Assembly: GCA_964394085.1 (NCBI GenBank)
Contig: CAYMWF010000001.1
Coordinates: forward strand, 1 to 38,222
Reading direction: 5' to 3'
Length of the DNA: 38,222 nucleotides
DNA from: CAYMWF01 sp964394085 [NCBI: uncultured Gemmatimonadota bacterium]
Lineage (GTDB): Bacteria > GCA-2686955 > CAYMWF01
Each line of letters begins with the position of its first letter. Within the stretch, counting starts at the first letter, position 1. A program made the translations under genes and the position numbers. Positions 27,197 to 33,932 of the stretch are shown piece by piece. Under the pieces are notes generated by a model. The model worked only from the letters and a program-made list of their open reading frames with translations. It was not told the DNA's origin and made no database searches.

Positions 27197-28483
27197 TCAG
27201 GGAGCTTCGCTGATAAACAGGTTTCGAACCGTCGAATCGATCTCCTCGTTCAAATTGAAGATGGTTAAAGTAATGATGTAATCGCCCGTCGGAGCCACTG
27301 CCGGCACGTGGAGCGATATCGATCCGGAGATGGAAGCTCTCGGAGCGATTCGAACCGGAGCCCCATCATAGATCACAATCGTTTCGCTCAGCGGTCCTTC
27401 GGCGAACAGAACCGCTTCGTCGAAGGATGCTTCTTCGGAGCCGGTATTTTCGACAACGGCCAGGAACGCGAGGTCCGAACCCGCCTGGACGGTGTCGGGG
27501 AAGTTTTCGGTCAGCAGGGCGAGTCCGCCCGAGATATATTCATCGATACCGATATCGAAACCCCATCCGGAAGGTCTGGTTTCACCGTCCACATCGATGA
27601 ATACGCCGATTTCCGCTCCGGTATCGATGCAGGGGGAGGTTCCGGCAAGGTGCAGATCGGTGTCGCTCAAAAAGCAGGGATCGGCATCGATATTGAAGAA
27701 TCCCGGCCAGCCGCCCTGGATATCCGAGTAGGAAACCGTAGGGTTCGAATCGTATCCGAAGATCTCCTGCGGCTCGTCTCCCCACATTATCGTGTTCGTT
27801 ATCTCGGGGGATGCGGTGTACAGCTTCAGGGCGCCCCCGCTGAGGGCCGTGTTGCCGGTGAAGGTGCAATGCAGAATCACCGGGTCGCAGGTCTGGCAGC
27901 CAACGGCTCCACCCTGAAAGGCGTCGTTGTCGGTGAAGGTGCAGTTCTCGAGCCTGGGGGATGCGAAATAGCACCAGATCGCCCCGCCTACGTCTGCATT
28001 GTTTTTCATGAAGATGCAGCGATCGAGGAGAGGCATCGAATCGTATGCGCAGTACAATCCTCCCCCGTATCCTGCGGTGTTTTCGCTGATCCTGCAGCCG
28101 CGAATCACCGGCGAGGACCCGCCGCTGATGTACAATCCGCCTCCGTATCCCGGATTGTACGCGTTCTTTACGGTGAAGCCTTCGATTATCGACGTGCTGT
28201 CTTCACCGCAAACGAAGATGAAACCATAACCGCCCGCTTCGATATCCAGAGTGGTATAGTCGCGGCCGCTGGTCGAGCCGATATAAAGCGACCTCCCCTC
28301 CATGCTTATATTGCGGTTGCCCTCGCCGGTAAAAACGCCTTCGCCGACCAGAACCGAATCACCGTTCGAAACATTGTCGACCGCTTCCTGGATAGTGTCG
28401 AAATCCCAGGGCACGAAAACAGCGCCGGCAATTGCGGATGTATTCAGCAGCAGGATCAATCCTGCAATCAGGCATCTATTCAT
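27197..28483 (-). CDS. Secreted parallel beta-helix protein with CARDB-like C-terminal domain
   Basis: 428 aa. Signal peptide (MNRCLIAGLILLLNTSAIAG), then an opening typical of right-handed beta-helix proteins (FDTIQEAVDNVSNGDSVLVGEG) and repeated Pmp-like turns: GYGGGLYISGGSSPVIRGC, GYGGGLYCAYDSMPLLDRC, GGAIWCYFASPRLENCTF and GGAVGCQTCDPVILHCTF. GFDIGIDEYISGG ends the helix. The last ~105 residues form a beta-sandwich-like domain (VQAGSDLAFLAVVENTG, FDEAVLFAEGP, VPAVAPTGDYIITL) shared with the secreted protein at 29226. I prefer ATG 28483 (GAGG 8 nt upstream) over the in-frame GTG at 28504. It lies 36 nt before the LamG protein gene, so probably co-transcribed. Role likely surface adhesion or polysaccharide contact. 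Confidence 0.82.
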   Translation of the reverse strand: MNRCLIAGLILLLNTSAIAGAVFVPWDFDTIQEAVDNVSNGDSVLVGEGVFTGEGNRNISMEGRSLYIGSTSGRDYTTLDIEAGGYGFIFVCGEDSTSIIEGFTVKNAYNPGYGGGLYISGGSSPVIRGCRISENTAGYGGGLYCAYDSMPLLDRCIFMKNNADVGGAIWCYFASPRLENCTFTDNDAFQGGAVGCQTCDPVILHCTFTGNTALSGGALKLYTASPEITNTIMWGDEPQEIFGYDSNPTVSYSDIQGGWPGFFNIDADPCFLSDTDLHLAGTSPCIDTGAEIGVFIDVDGETRPSGWGFDIGIDEYISGGLALLTENFPDTVQAGSDLAFLAVVENTGSEEASFDEAVLFAEGPLSETIVIYDGAPVRIAPRASISGSISLHVPAVAPTGDYIITLTIFNLNEEIDSTVRNLFISEAP

Positions 28484-28538
28484 TGTAAAACCTCGCTTCT
28501 CCACCTCGAAAATCAGGTCTAAAAAATTATTCCTTTAA

Positions 28539-28552
28539 CGTCTATCGGCAAT
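28539..28552. repeat. 14-bp direct repeat, left copy
   Basis: CGTCTATCGGCAAT, identical to the copy at 29208-29221. The two bracket the structured island (655 bp between them). Confidence 0.75.
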
Positions 28553-28683
28553 TTTCAGTATTCTGAAAGCTAAAAAAGACAAAAATAAGAAATAATTAAC
28601 AAAAAAGACAAAAAATCCGACCGTCCCGTCGAATATCCCGGTGAAGGAAGGTTTGGAAAGGGGCATCAGTACGACTTTACTGA

Positions 28684-28992
28684 GGGAGCGCCTTCCCGCC
28701 CGCAGGAGCACGCTGCATCATCCTGCTTCACTAACCCTCGCTCCGGGAAGCGCTGAAACTCGCTGGGGCCGCCTCCCGCTGCTCGCACCTGCTCGCAGCA
28801 TCCCTATCCCCCAAACATCAGCGCTTCCGTTCCTCCGCTCGGGAAGTAGCGCCACGTCACTTCCCCTGTTCCCAGTAGGCATATTAGAGCACTTTCAGAA
28901 GAATGAAATGGAACACGTGTTCCAAGAAACCTCTTGTCAGAACCCCTCCCCGGATGACTCCGCTATCGTCCTTCGGGCGGGAAGGCGCTCCC
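28684..28992. repeat. 19-bp inverted repeat enclosing nested hairpins
   Basis: GGGAGCGCCTTCCCGCCCG at 28684-28702 is the exact reverse complement of 28974-28992; the match extends inward by four more bases after one mismatch. Inside lie GCAGGA/TCCTGC (28702-28726), GGAAGCGCTGA/TCAGCGCTTCC (28746-28756 with 28818-28828) and GGGAAGT/ACTTCCC (28841-28865). The arrangement would fold as a closed stem around a junction of three arms, either as RNA or as a cruciform. Confidence 0.75.
28909..28924. repeat. 16-bp perfect palindrome
   Basis: TGGAACACGTGTTCCA reads identically on both strands and has no spacer. It lies within the larger inverted repeat. It could be the site of a dimeric DNA-binding protein. 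Confidence 0.8.
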
Positions 28993-29025
28993 CCATCAAC
29001 TCCTGACTGCAAAGGCTTGGAAGGA

Positions 29026-29081
29026 GGGTATTCTCTATCACAAAACGGCAACAGGGTATCCTCTATCACAAAACGGCAATG
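29026..29081. repeat. 28-bp tandem duplication
   Basis: Two adjacent 28-bp units, differing at three positions, share CTCTATCACAAAACGGCAA. The unit resembles the flanking direct repeat (TCTATC...CGGCAA) with six extra bases inside. Confidence 0.75.
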
Positions 29082-29152
29082 TTGTGTAATCGTGAGTAAA
29101 TTCTAAAGGTAGGCTGAAACGGGTGAGACTATTGAATATCGAGGTGATATAT

Positions 29153-29195
29153 CGAAGCCGCTCCTCCGGCAGGAGAAAGCGGCTTCGTTTTTCTT
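29153..29195 (+). terminator. Strong rho-independent terminator with no recognised gene upstream
   Basis: CGAAGCCGCT pairs perfectly with AGCGGCTTCG (10 bp). The loop carries a smaller CCT/AGG hairpin, and GTTTTTCTT follows on the plus strand only. Both neighbouring genes run leftward, so this stops a rightward transcript from within the noncoding island. Confidence 0.8.
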
Positions 29196-29207
29196 AATTT
29201 TCCAATC

Positions 29208-29221
29208 CGTCTATCGGCAAT
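29208..29221. repeat. 14-bp direct repeat, right copy
   Basis: Identical to 28539-28552 (CGTCTATCGGCAAT). It ends four bases before the stop codon of the secreted protein gene. Confidence 0.75.
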
Positions 29222-29225
29222 CCGG

Positions 29226-30197
29226 CTATTGGACGACTTCGACCTCGAAGGATGTGTCCGCGATCAACAGACCGTCATCGAGAACTTCGAGCGTGATGTC
29301 ATAGAGACCCAGCGGCGCGGTAGGCGGTACGTACTGCGACACGGGTGCGGTAAGCTCAAGACCCGGCGTAACATTTACGTCCGGACCGGAGTACAGGGTT
29401 TTGGTGACCGAGGCCGGTCCGGAGACCAGCATCATGGCCTCATCGAATACTTCGGTCTCACCGCCCGTATTCCTGACGCCGGCCGTAAAGTCGAGAACCT
29501 CACCGAGTCCGACCGTGGCCGGGTAGCCCTCCGCGAACACCTCCAGGCCCCCGGCTCCCTCGGGATCACCGAATACCTTGAAGAGCATCCACCAGTCTGC
29601 GACCCAGTCGCCCCAGCCGCCGACGGGGAAGCTCATGGTGATCTTCACCGGCGGATTCACCGGCGGCGCATAGTTTGTGGCGCTGGCCCATGTGAATCCC
29701 GGCCAGCCGCCGATCGGGCATGTGCGGACGAACCAGTAGATCTGGCCCGGTTCTACTACGTAGCCGGCGTCGGCGACGTCGATCGAGATCCACTCCCAGT
29801 TCCCGGAGAGCGCGCTCGATGAGAAGAGGAGGGTGAGGTTGTCGTCATCCGGCCAGCCGCCGGCGTCGGTGGTAATGTAGAAGTCGTATCCCACCCCGTT
29901 AGTCGGCGCGGCATAGTACTGGAGCTCCGTTACGACATAGGGCTCGTCGATGTCGTATGTATCGAATACGTTCCCCCATGCGAAATCGGCGTTGAGACTC
30001 CAGTTGTATTCGCTCGCTGCGTCCCAGGAATCGATCAGGTCCGCGTCGAGGGCCGGATTCGTTTCCACCGGAGCGCTCTTCACACCTACCGATGCGAGGA
30101 CGTCATCCGTGCTGTATACAAGTTCGTACCCCAGCGAGGGACCTGCCAGAAGGCAGCCCATCAGGACGGTGAGCAGGATGGTTGCAGATCTCTTCAT
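29226..30197 (-). CDS. Secreted two-domain protein of unknown function
   Basis: 323 aa. A signal peptide (MKRSATILLTVLMGCLLAGPSLG) and a good ribosome site (GGAGG, 5 nt before ATG) fix the start. The N-terminal ~190 residues are Trp- and Asp-rich and beta-sandwich-like (YDFYITTDAGGWPDDDN, PGQIYWFVRTCP, WADWWMLFKVFGD-type end); I recognise no family. The C-terminal ~105 residues (VGLGEVLDFTAGVRNTG, FDEAMMLVSGP, VPPTAPLGLYDITLEV) are homologous to the end of the beta-helix protein at 27197. This suggests a common surface-attachment or assembly module. No Por-type sorting signal was seen. The promoter may have been disturbed by the insertion sequence ~150 bp upstream. Confidence 0.75.
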   Translation of the reverse strand: MKRSATILLTVLMGCLLAGPSLGYELVYSTDDVLASVGVKSAPVETNPALDADLIDSWDAASEYNWSLNADFAWGNVFDTYDIDEPYVVTELQYYAAPTNGVGYDFYITTDAGGWPDDDNLTLLFSSSALSGNWEWISIDVADAGYVVEPGQIYWFVRTCPIGGWPGFTWASATNYAPPVNPPVKITMSFPVGGWGDWVADWWMLFKVFGDPEGAGGLEVFAEGYPATVGLGEVLDFTAGVRNTGGETEVFDEAMMLVSGPASVTKTLYSGPDVNVTPGLELTAPVSQYVPPTAPLGLYDITLEVLDDGLLIADTSFEVEVVQ

Positions 30198-30343
30198 GCT
30201 ATCCTCCTATTTGCGGCTCGAAATAATCGAGCTCGAAGCTGTTTCCGCCGGACGACGCGATTTCCACTCGGAGCGCCGGCAGCGGAATTACACATCCGTG
30301 TCGGGGAAATTGTAATGAGTCCGCCGAACTGGATACCTGTTTG

Positions 30344-30353
30344 ATATAATTAT
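30344..30353. repeat. Target-site duplication, left copy
   Basis: ATATAATTAT directly abuts the left inverted repeat; an identical copy follows the right end at 32860-32869. Ten bp is within the range known for IS4-family elements. Confidence 0.88.
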
Positions 30354-30497
30354 CTGCAGTTCAGACAGTAGCTAATCCCATCCTGCAGGCTTTCCTACTC
30401 TTACCCATAACCGCTTTTAATTTCTGAGAGATTTTCTTATAGCTCCTTTCACGGCAATATTCTGGAACTGCTGATTTTGAGAAAGAGTAGTTTTTTG

Positions 30498-30525
30498 TTG
30501 ACAATCGGATTTGAATCTTTATGTT
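30498..30525 (+). promoter_or_regulatory. Promoter of the insertion-sequence genes
   Basis: A perfect TTGACA (30498-30503) and TATGTT (30520-30525, 4 of 6) with a 16-bp spacer lie just before the first gene (ATG 30535), downstream of the possible read-in terminator. Confidence 0.5.
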
Positions 30526-30534
30526 GTAGGCTCT

Positions 30535-30930
30535 ATGAGCATAAAGAAGAAGAAAGAACGCGAACGATTCAGCAGGCTGAGACAGAACCTCGTCAATCTG
30601 TCAAAGGAGACACTGGAATTGATAACGCCTTGTTTATCTGATACTCCGGTGATGAAAGGTTCTGTCTATGAATTGAAAACGAAATGCGGCAAGAAGACCT
30701 GCAAATGTGCTGATGGCGATAAGCACACTCGTATGGTTCTGAGCGCGAGCCATGGCGGACGAACGAGGATGCGGGTGGTCCCGGTTGGACGACTTGTTGA
30801 GATTCAGACAAAGGTGAATCGATACAAACGGATCCGCAAAGCCCGTGGGCGATTGAGACAGATTCAGGGCGAGATGGTTCGGATAATGGACGAGATGGAA
30901 AGTATGCGGAAAGAGAAACTCGATGACTGA
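30535..30930 (+). CDS. DUF6788 family protein carried by the insertion sequence
   Basis: 131 aa, strongly basic. It begins MSIKKKKERERF and has the DUF6788 core: MKGSVYELKTKCGKKTCKCADGD, then a conserved HGGRTRMRVVP stretch and a C-terminal helix (IQTKVNRYKRIRKARGRLRQIQ). The Cys pattern C-x4-C-x-C could bind metal. DUF6788 genes often sit next to transposases; an accessory or regulatory role in transposition is inference. The start is ATG 30535; a TTG 24 nt upstream is less likely. Its stop overlaps the transposase start by 8 nt, so the two are probably translationally coupled. Confidence 0.8.
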   Translation: MSIKKKKERERFSRLRQNLVNLSKETLELITPCLSDTPVMKGSVYELKTKCGKKTCKCADGDKHTRMVLSASHGGRTRMRVVPVGRLVEIQTKVNRYKRIRKARGRLRQIQGEMVRIMDEMESMRKEKLDD

Positions 30931-32596
30931 AGTGATTCTTTACGAACACGATCGTGGTTTCATTCTTGAGAAGCTTCGTGAAGGGGAATTCGACTATCTG
31001 GATTCCTGTGACGAGGTTTTCGAGGCGGATTTTTTCCGTTTCATAGGGGCGCAGCGGATCTTGAAATCAATGGCCGCGAGTTATCCGAATCCCCGAAAGA
31101 AGTCAGAGGTTCCGTTATGGTTCAGTCTGGCGAGCAATATATCGCTGCGTCTTCATGGATTGCAGTCCTTTTCCCAATACAGATACGCTGTCCGGTGTGG
31201 CGGGATGCTCGAGGCTTTCGGCCCTGAGGTGGGAACAAAGGTAAAGGATAAGGATTCCGGCGACATCCGTATATCCTGCCCAGGTTTCAACGACAAGAAT
31301 AACTATCCTCGCGAAACACCATGCGACCAGGATTTTCTACGCAAATTCAGCAGGGATTCGGATGCCGTCAAGGTCCAGAGCTGGTTCAACGAGGATGTGT
31401 CGAAGCTTTGGAAAAAACGGAGGCTTTACAAAGCGGGCGGATACTTCATAGGAGACAGTTCATATTTATTCGTCCCGGACAACGACGCATATGAGAAGTC
31501 ATCGCTTTTATTGTTCGATGAACACAATCATCCGGTGGACCCGAAGAAAACGAAGAAGAGCGATATCCGTTCCGGCAAGTATCGTTGGCGTCGCTGCTAT
31601 CGTCTAGTCATGCTTCTATATGTGGATGAGAACCTGGACTTTTTTCTGGTATCCGGGTTTCGCGTTGTTCCCGGCAAGACCGGAGAGCTGCCGGTATTTT
31701 ACAGACTGCTGGATGATTTCATCCGGTCGGTGGGCCCAAGGGTAGTGCGTCGTATTATCCTGGACCGCGGTTTTCTGGACGGAGAGAGAATCAGCTATTT
31801 CAAGAAAGAACACGGTGTAGATTTTCTCATACCTGTAAAGCGCAGCATGGACGTCTATACAGATGCAATGGGGCTTTTAGACGAGGTGAAGTTTTCCCCC
31901 TGGGAAAGGCCTCGGCCTGAGGAGCCGGAGGAGGAAGAGGAACTCAAGCCCGAGGTTATCAGGAAGAGGGAGGCCACAAGGCAAAAAACCCTGGAAAAGA
32001 AAGCAAAGGACAAACCGCCGCCAGTGCCCGGGAAGACCATTGTTTCAAAAGAGGTCGGCGGTATTTCAGGTTTTACATCCTGGTCGACCTGCACTGTTCC
32101 GCTTCAGATTATATATAATCGGGAAACCTTCGCTGACGGAAATCAGAAAATATGGCTGCTGCTCGATACTAGAGAAACATCGGCGCCAGACAAGTCCCGT
32201 TCAGAATACCTGATTCGAACACAGGTCGAGGAGCGATTCCGGCAATTCAAATGTTTTGCCGATATGACCGCTTTCACATCCAGAGCCTTCTCCCTCGTAA
32301 CCAGCCAGGTTCTGTTTGTGCTTCTAACTTTCAATCTCATTCAGCTTTTCTTACTCAGGAAGCAAAAAAAGGAACTGGCTAATAAACCGCTTCTCCATAT
32401 CCGAAGACGCCTTCTTCCATCTACTCCATATATCCTTGTCTACTGCGATGACAAATGTGCCCGCCTCAGTCACCTGGAATACAGCGAGATACTGCTCTCA
32501 TTGCAGGAACAGGCTCGCAAGAAAGCTCTGGCCAAAATACGCCGACTGAAGCGGGAAGAGGATAGAGACCTCCTCCGATATCATGGCCCTCCATGA
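30923..32596 (+). CDS. IS4-family DDE transposase
   Basis: 557 aa. Catalytic signs: D178 in FIGDSSYLF, D281 in IILDRGFLDGE, and the IS4 signature Y429-R432-E436-K443 in YLIRTQVEERFRQFK, with the exact Y-2-R-3-E-6-K spacing. Between the second Asp and the Glu lies the long insertion domain expected of the family, containing a charged, low-complexity run (about 330-370) rich in Glu, then Lys and Pro. It should cut both ends of the element and join them to the target. Full length, no frameshift or stop, so presumably functional. Confidence 0.93.
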   Translation: MTEVILYEHDRGFILEKLREGEFDYLDSCDEVFEADFFRFIGAQRILKSMAASYPNPRKKSEVPLWFSLASNISLRLHGLQSFSQYRYAVRCGGMLEAFGPEVGTKVKDKDSGDIRISCPGFNDKNNYPRETPCDQDFLRKFSRDSDAVKVQSWFNEDVSKLWKKRRLYKAGGYFIGDSSYLFVPDNDAYEKSSLLLFDEHNHPVDPKKTKKSDIRSGKYRWRRCYRLVMLLYVDENLDFFLVSGFRVVPGKTGELPVFYRLLDDFIRSVGPRVVRRIILDRGFLDGERISYFKKEHGVDFLIPVKRSMDVYTDAMGLLDEVKFSPWERPRPEEPEEEEELKPEVIRKREATRQKTLEKKAKDKPPPVPGKTIVSKEVGGISGFTSWSTCTVPLQIIYNRETFADGNQKIWLLLDTRETSAPDKSRSEYLIRTQVEERFRQFKCFADMTAFTSRAFSLVTSQVLFVLLTFNLIQLFLLRKQKKELANKPLLHIRRRLLPSTPYILVYCDDKCARLSHLEYSEILLSLQEQARKKALAKIRRLKREEDRDLLRYHGPP

Positions 32597-32859
32597 AACA
32601 AAACCTGAACTTCAACTCATCTGTTACATACCTGAATCCTCAATTGCCTAAGTGTGCAGGCAACACGTGAAAATCCGGTTCTCTATACTTATGAAGTAAC
32701 TCCTCGAAACCGAATCGGAAAGCTACATACTCTCGAGGCTTTGTTCCGAACGCGACCATAGAAGGTCCCTAATCCTCGGTAACTTAAAATTTGATCAATT
32801 ACCCGAGATCCAATTTAACCGGAAAAGTCAGATTTACTCACTTACTGTCTGAACTGCAG

Positions 32860-32869
32860 ATATAATTAT
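32860..32869. repeat. Target-site duplication, right copy
   Basis: ATATAATTAT immediately follows the right inverted repeat and equals 30344-30353. Confidence 0.88.
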
Positions 32870-33086
32870 ACTGCATCCCGAACCGAGATGCAACAAATTT
32901 TACAACCGGATTCCGGAATGTGATACCGGCGGCAGCCGGGATACGATCCTCACGGTCGTGTGGAAATTACGACGGCACCGGCTCGGTGTCCGAGTGGCTG
33001 TTTTGAATCGCTTTCCTCTTCCTGTTTGAGCGTAACTCCCCTGTTTCTGTACAGCGTAACCATAATCACTGAAGGAGGGAATAATC

Positions 33087-33476
33087 ATGGCTGCGGAAAA
33101 AATCCTGGTCGTAGAAGATTCTCTCCGTTTGAGAGAAGTAATCGAGGAGTATCTCATCGAACAAGGTTACGCAGTGGTTACTGCTGCGGATGGACGGGAC
33201 GGGAAGGCGGTCTTCCTGAAAGAGCGGCCGGTTCTTGTCCTCGCGGGTTACATGATGCCTTACGAGACGGGATTCGGACTTATGGAATGGATCCAGACCC
33301 GCGGTTTCGGCACACCTGTCATTATGTTTACTGCAAGCGCAACGCTGGATGTGCAGGAGGAAGCTTTCAGACTCGGTGCCGCCGCTTTCATAACCAAGCC
33401 ATTCAAGTTCGACGCACTGCTTGAATGTATCTCGAATACCCTCGAGAAACACCGGCAAAACAAATCCGTCACCTGA
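33087..33476 (+). CDS. Orphan receiver-domain protein lacking the phosphoacceptor Asp
   Basis: A 129-aa single receiver domain. It keeps an acidic pair (E10-D11 in VVEDS), T82 and K104 (TKPF), but the phosphoacceptor position is Gly54 in LVLAGYMMP, where family members read L-L-D-x-M-M-P. The codon is GGT (33246-33248), one transition from GAT, so a recent mutation or a sequencing error must be considered. The gene has a strong AAGGAGGG ribosome site 8 nt before the ATG, which suggests it is expressed. It is not beside a kinase or other che gene; the insertion sequence ends 217 bp upstream. If the sequence is right, it can only act independently of phosphorylation. Confidence 0.88.
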   Translation: MAAEKILVVEDSLRLREVIEEYLIEQGYAVVTAADGRDGKAVFLKERPVLVLAGYMMPYETGFGLMEWIQTRGFGTPVIMFTASATLDVQEEAFRLGAAAFITKPFKFDALLECISNTLEKHRQNKSVT

Positions 33477-33932
33477 CGGTAAGAAAGGCCGGCCCTGAAT
33501 GAATCGTGGGAAGTTTTTTGACAACATTCGCCGGGAGATGAAGTGGCTGCTCATCTGGCAGGAGAGCAAAGGGAAACACTTGATGCGTCTGCCAAAGTTA
33601 TTTATCTGACTGATGTACCTCCCTTCAGAGAATCGACGGTGCATGAGGCAGGTCGCCGGCGAACGACTGGCTGCCCTTTTCTCATGTAAGGCGGTCGGGG
33701 ATATCCTGTTACAGCTCGCATCGCGATTCAGCTGCAAGCGATTCCGGGTGTTTTGCGGGCACTCATGGTCCCGGACTTATCACCCGCTGCCGAATCTCAC
33801 CGTAAGGTCTGGCGGCGCGTGGTGCGGCTATCCGACAAACCAGAAAATTCTTGATTGTTCATCGACGCAGCGTTGTGAACTTCTGCATTAAGTACTAATC
33901 CGGATAAAGGCGCCTTCAGGCAAGAAATCCGG
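33477..33932. other. 456-bp intergenic stretch without a supported gene
   Basis: Frames here lack family resemblance. A 36-codon frame at 33499-33609 begins MNRGKFFDNIRREM, which faintly recalls the start of phage-type peptidoglycan hydrolases, so a decayed gene is possible but unproven. The right end holds a hairpin just past the permease stop. Confidence 0.4.
33900..33932 (-). terminator. Possible terminator of the permease operon
   Basis: CCGGAT and ATCCGG pair around an inner GCC-TTCA-GGC hairpin directly after the permease stop codon. On the minus strand no T-run follows, so termination would be weak. Confidence 0.3.

Larger units (their letters stand above)
28484..29225. other. Noncoding structured island of about 0.7 kb
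   Basis: No convincing gene: the frames present (for instance 28641-29006) are Pro/Ser/Arg-rich shadows without a ribosome site. The stretch holds an A-rich segment with a 14-bp direct repeat (28572-28585, 28601-28614), a 19-bp inverted repeat enclosing smaller hairpins (28684-28992), a 16-bp palindrome, a 28-bp tandem duplication and a plus-strand terminator. A 14-bp direct repeat brackets most of it. It could be a mobile palindromic element or the gene of a structured RNA. Confidence 0.55.
30354..32859 (+). mobile_element. Complete IS4-type insertion sequence, 2506 bp
   Basis: The ends are perfect 17-bp inverted repeats: CTGCAGTTCAGACAGTA at 30354-30370 and its complement at 32843-32859. 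A 10-bp target duplication flanks them. It contains two overlapping genes, a DUF6788 protein and a DDE transposase. The left end also carries an 8-bp inverted repeat (CTACTCTT 30395-30402, AAGAGTAG 30483-30490) followed by six T, which may stop read-in transcription. About 245 bp after the transposase holds no gene. Base composition is more AT-rich than the neighbours. Intact ends, duplication and genes indicate a recent insertion that may still be active. It is long for the family because of the passenger gene and noncoding ends. Confidence 0.9.

Noticed and set aside
27308-28522. 404-codon plus-strand frame opposite the beta-helix gene
   Set aside because: The minus-strand frame has a signal peptide and clear repeat motifs; this one has none.
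28572-28614. A-rich direct repeat as a CRISPR-like array
   Set aside because: Only two low-complexity copies and no cas genes.
28641-29006. 121-codon plus-strand frame in the noncoding island
   Set aside because: Composition is rich in Pro, Ser, Arg and Leu without a fold pattern or ribosome site, and the frame runs through the inverted repeats.
33499-33609. 36-codon frame starting MNRGKFFDNIRREM
   Set aside because: Faint likeness to the start of phage peptidoglycan hydrolases, but too short, with no ribosome site and no clear continuation in other frames.
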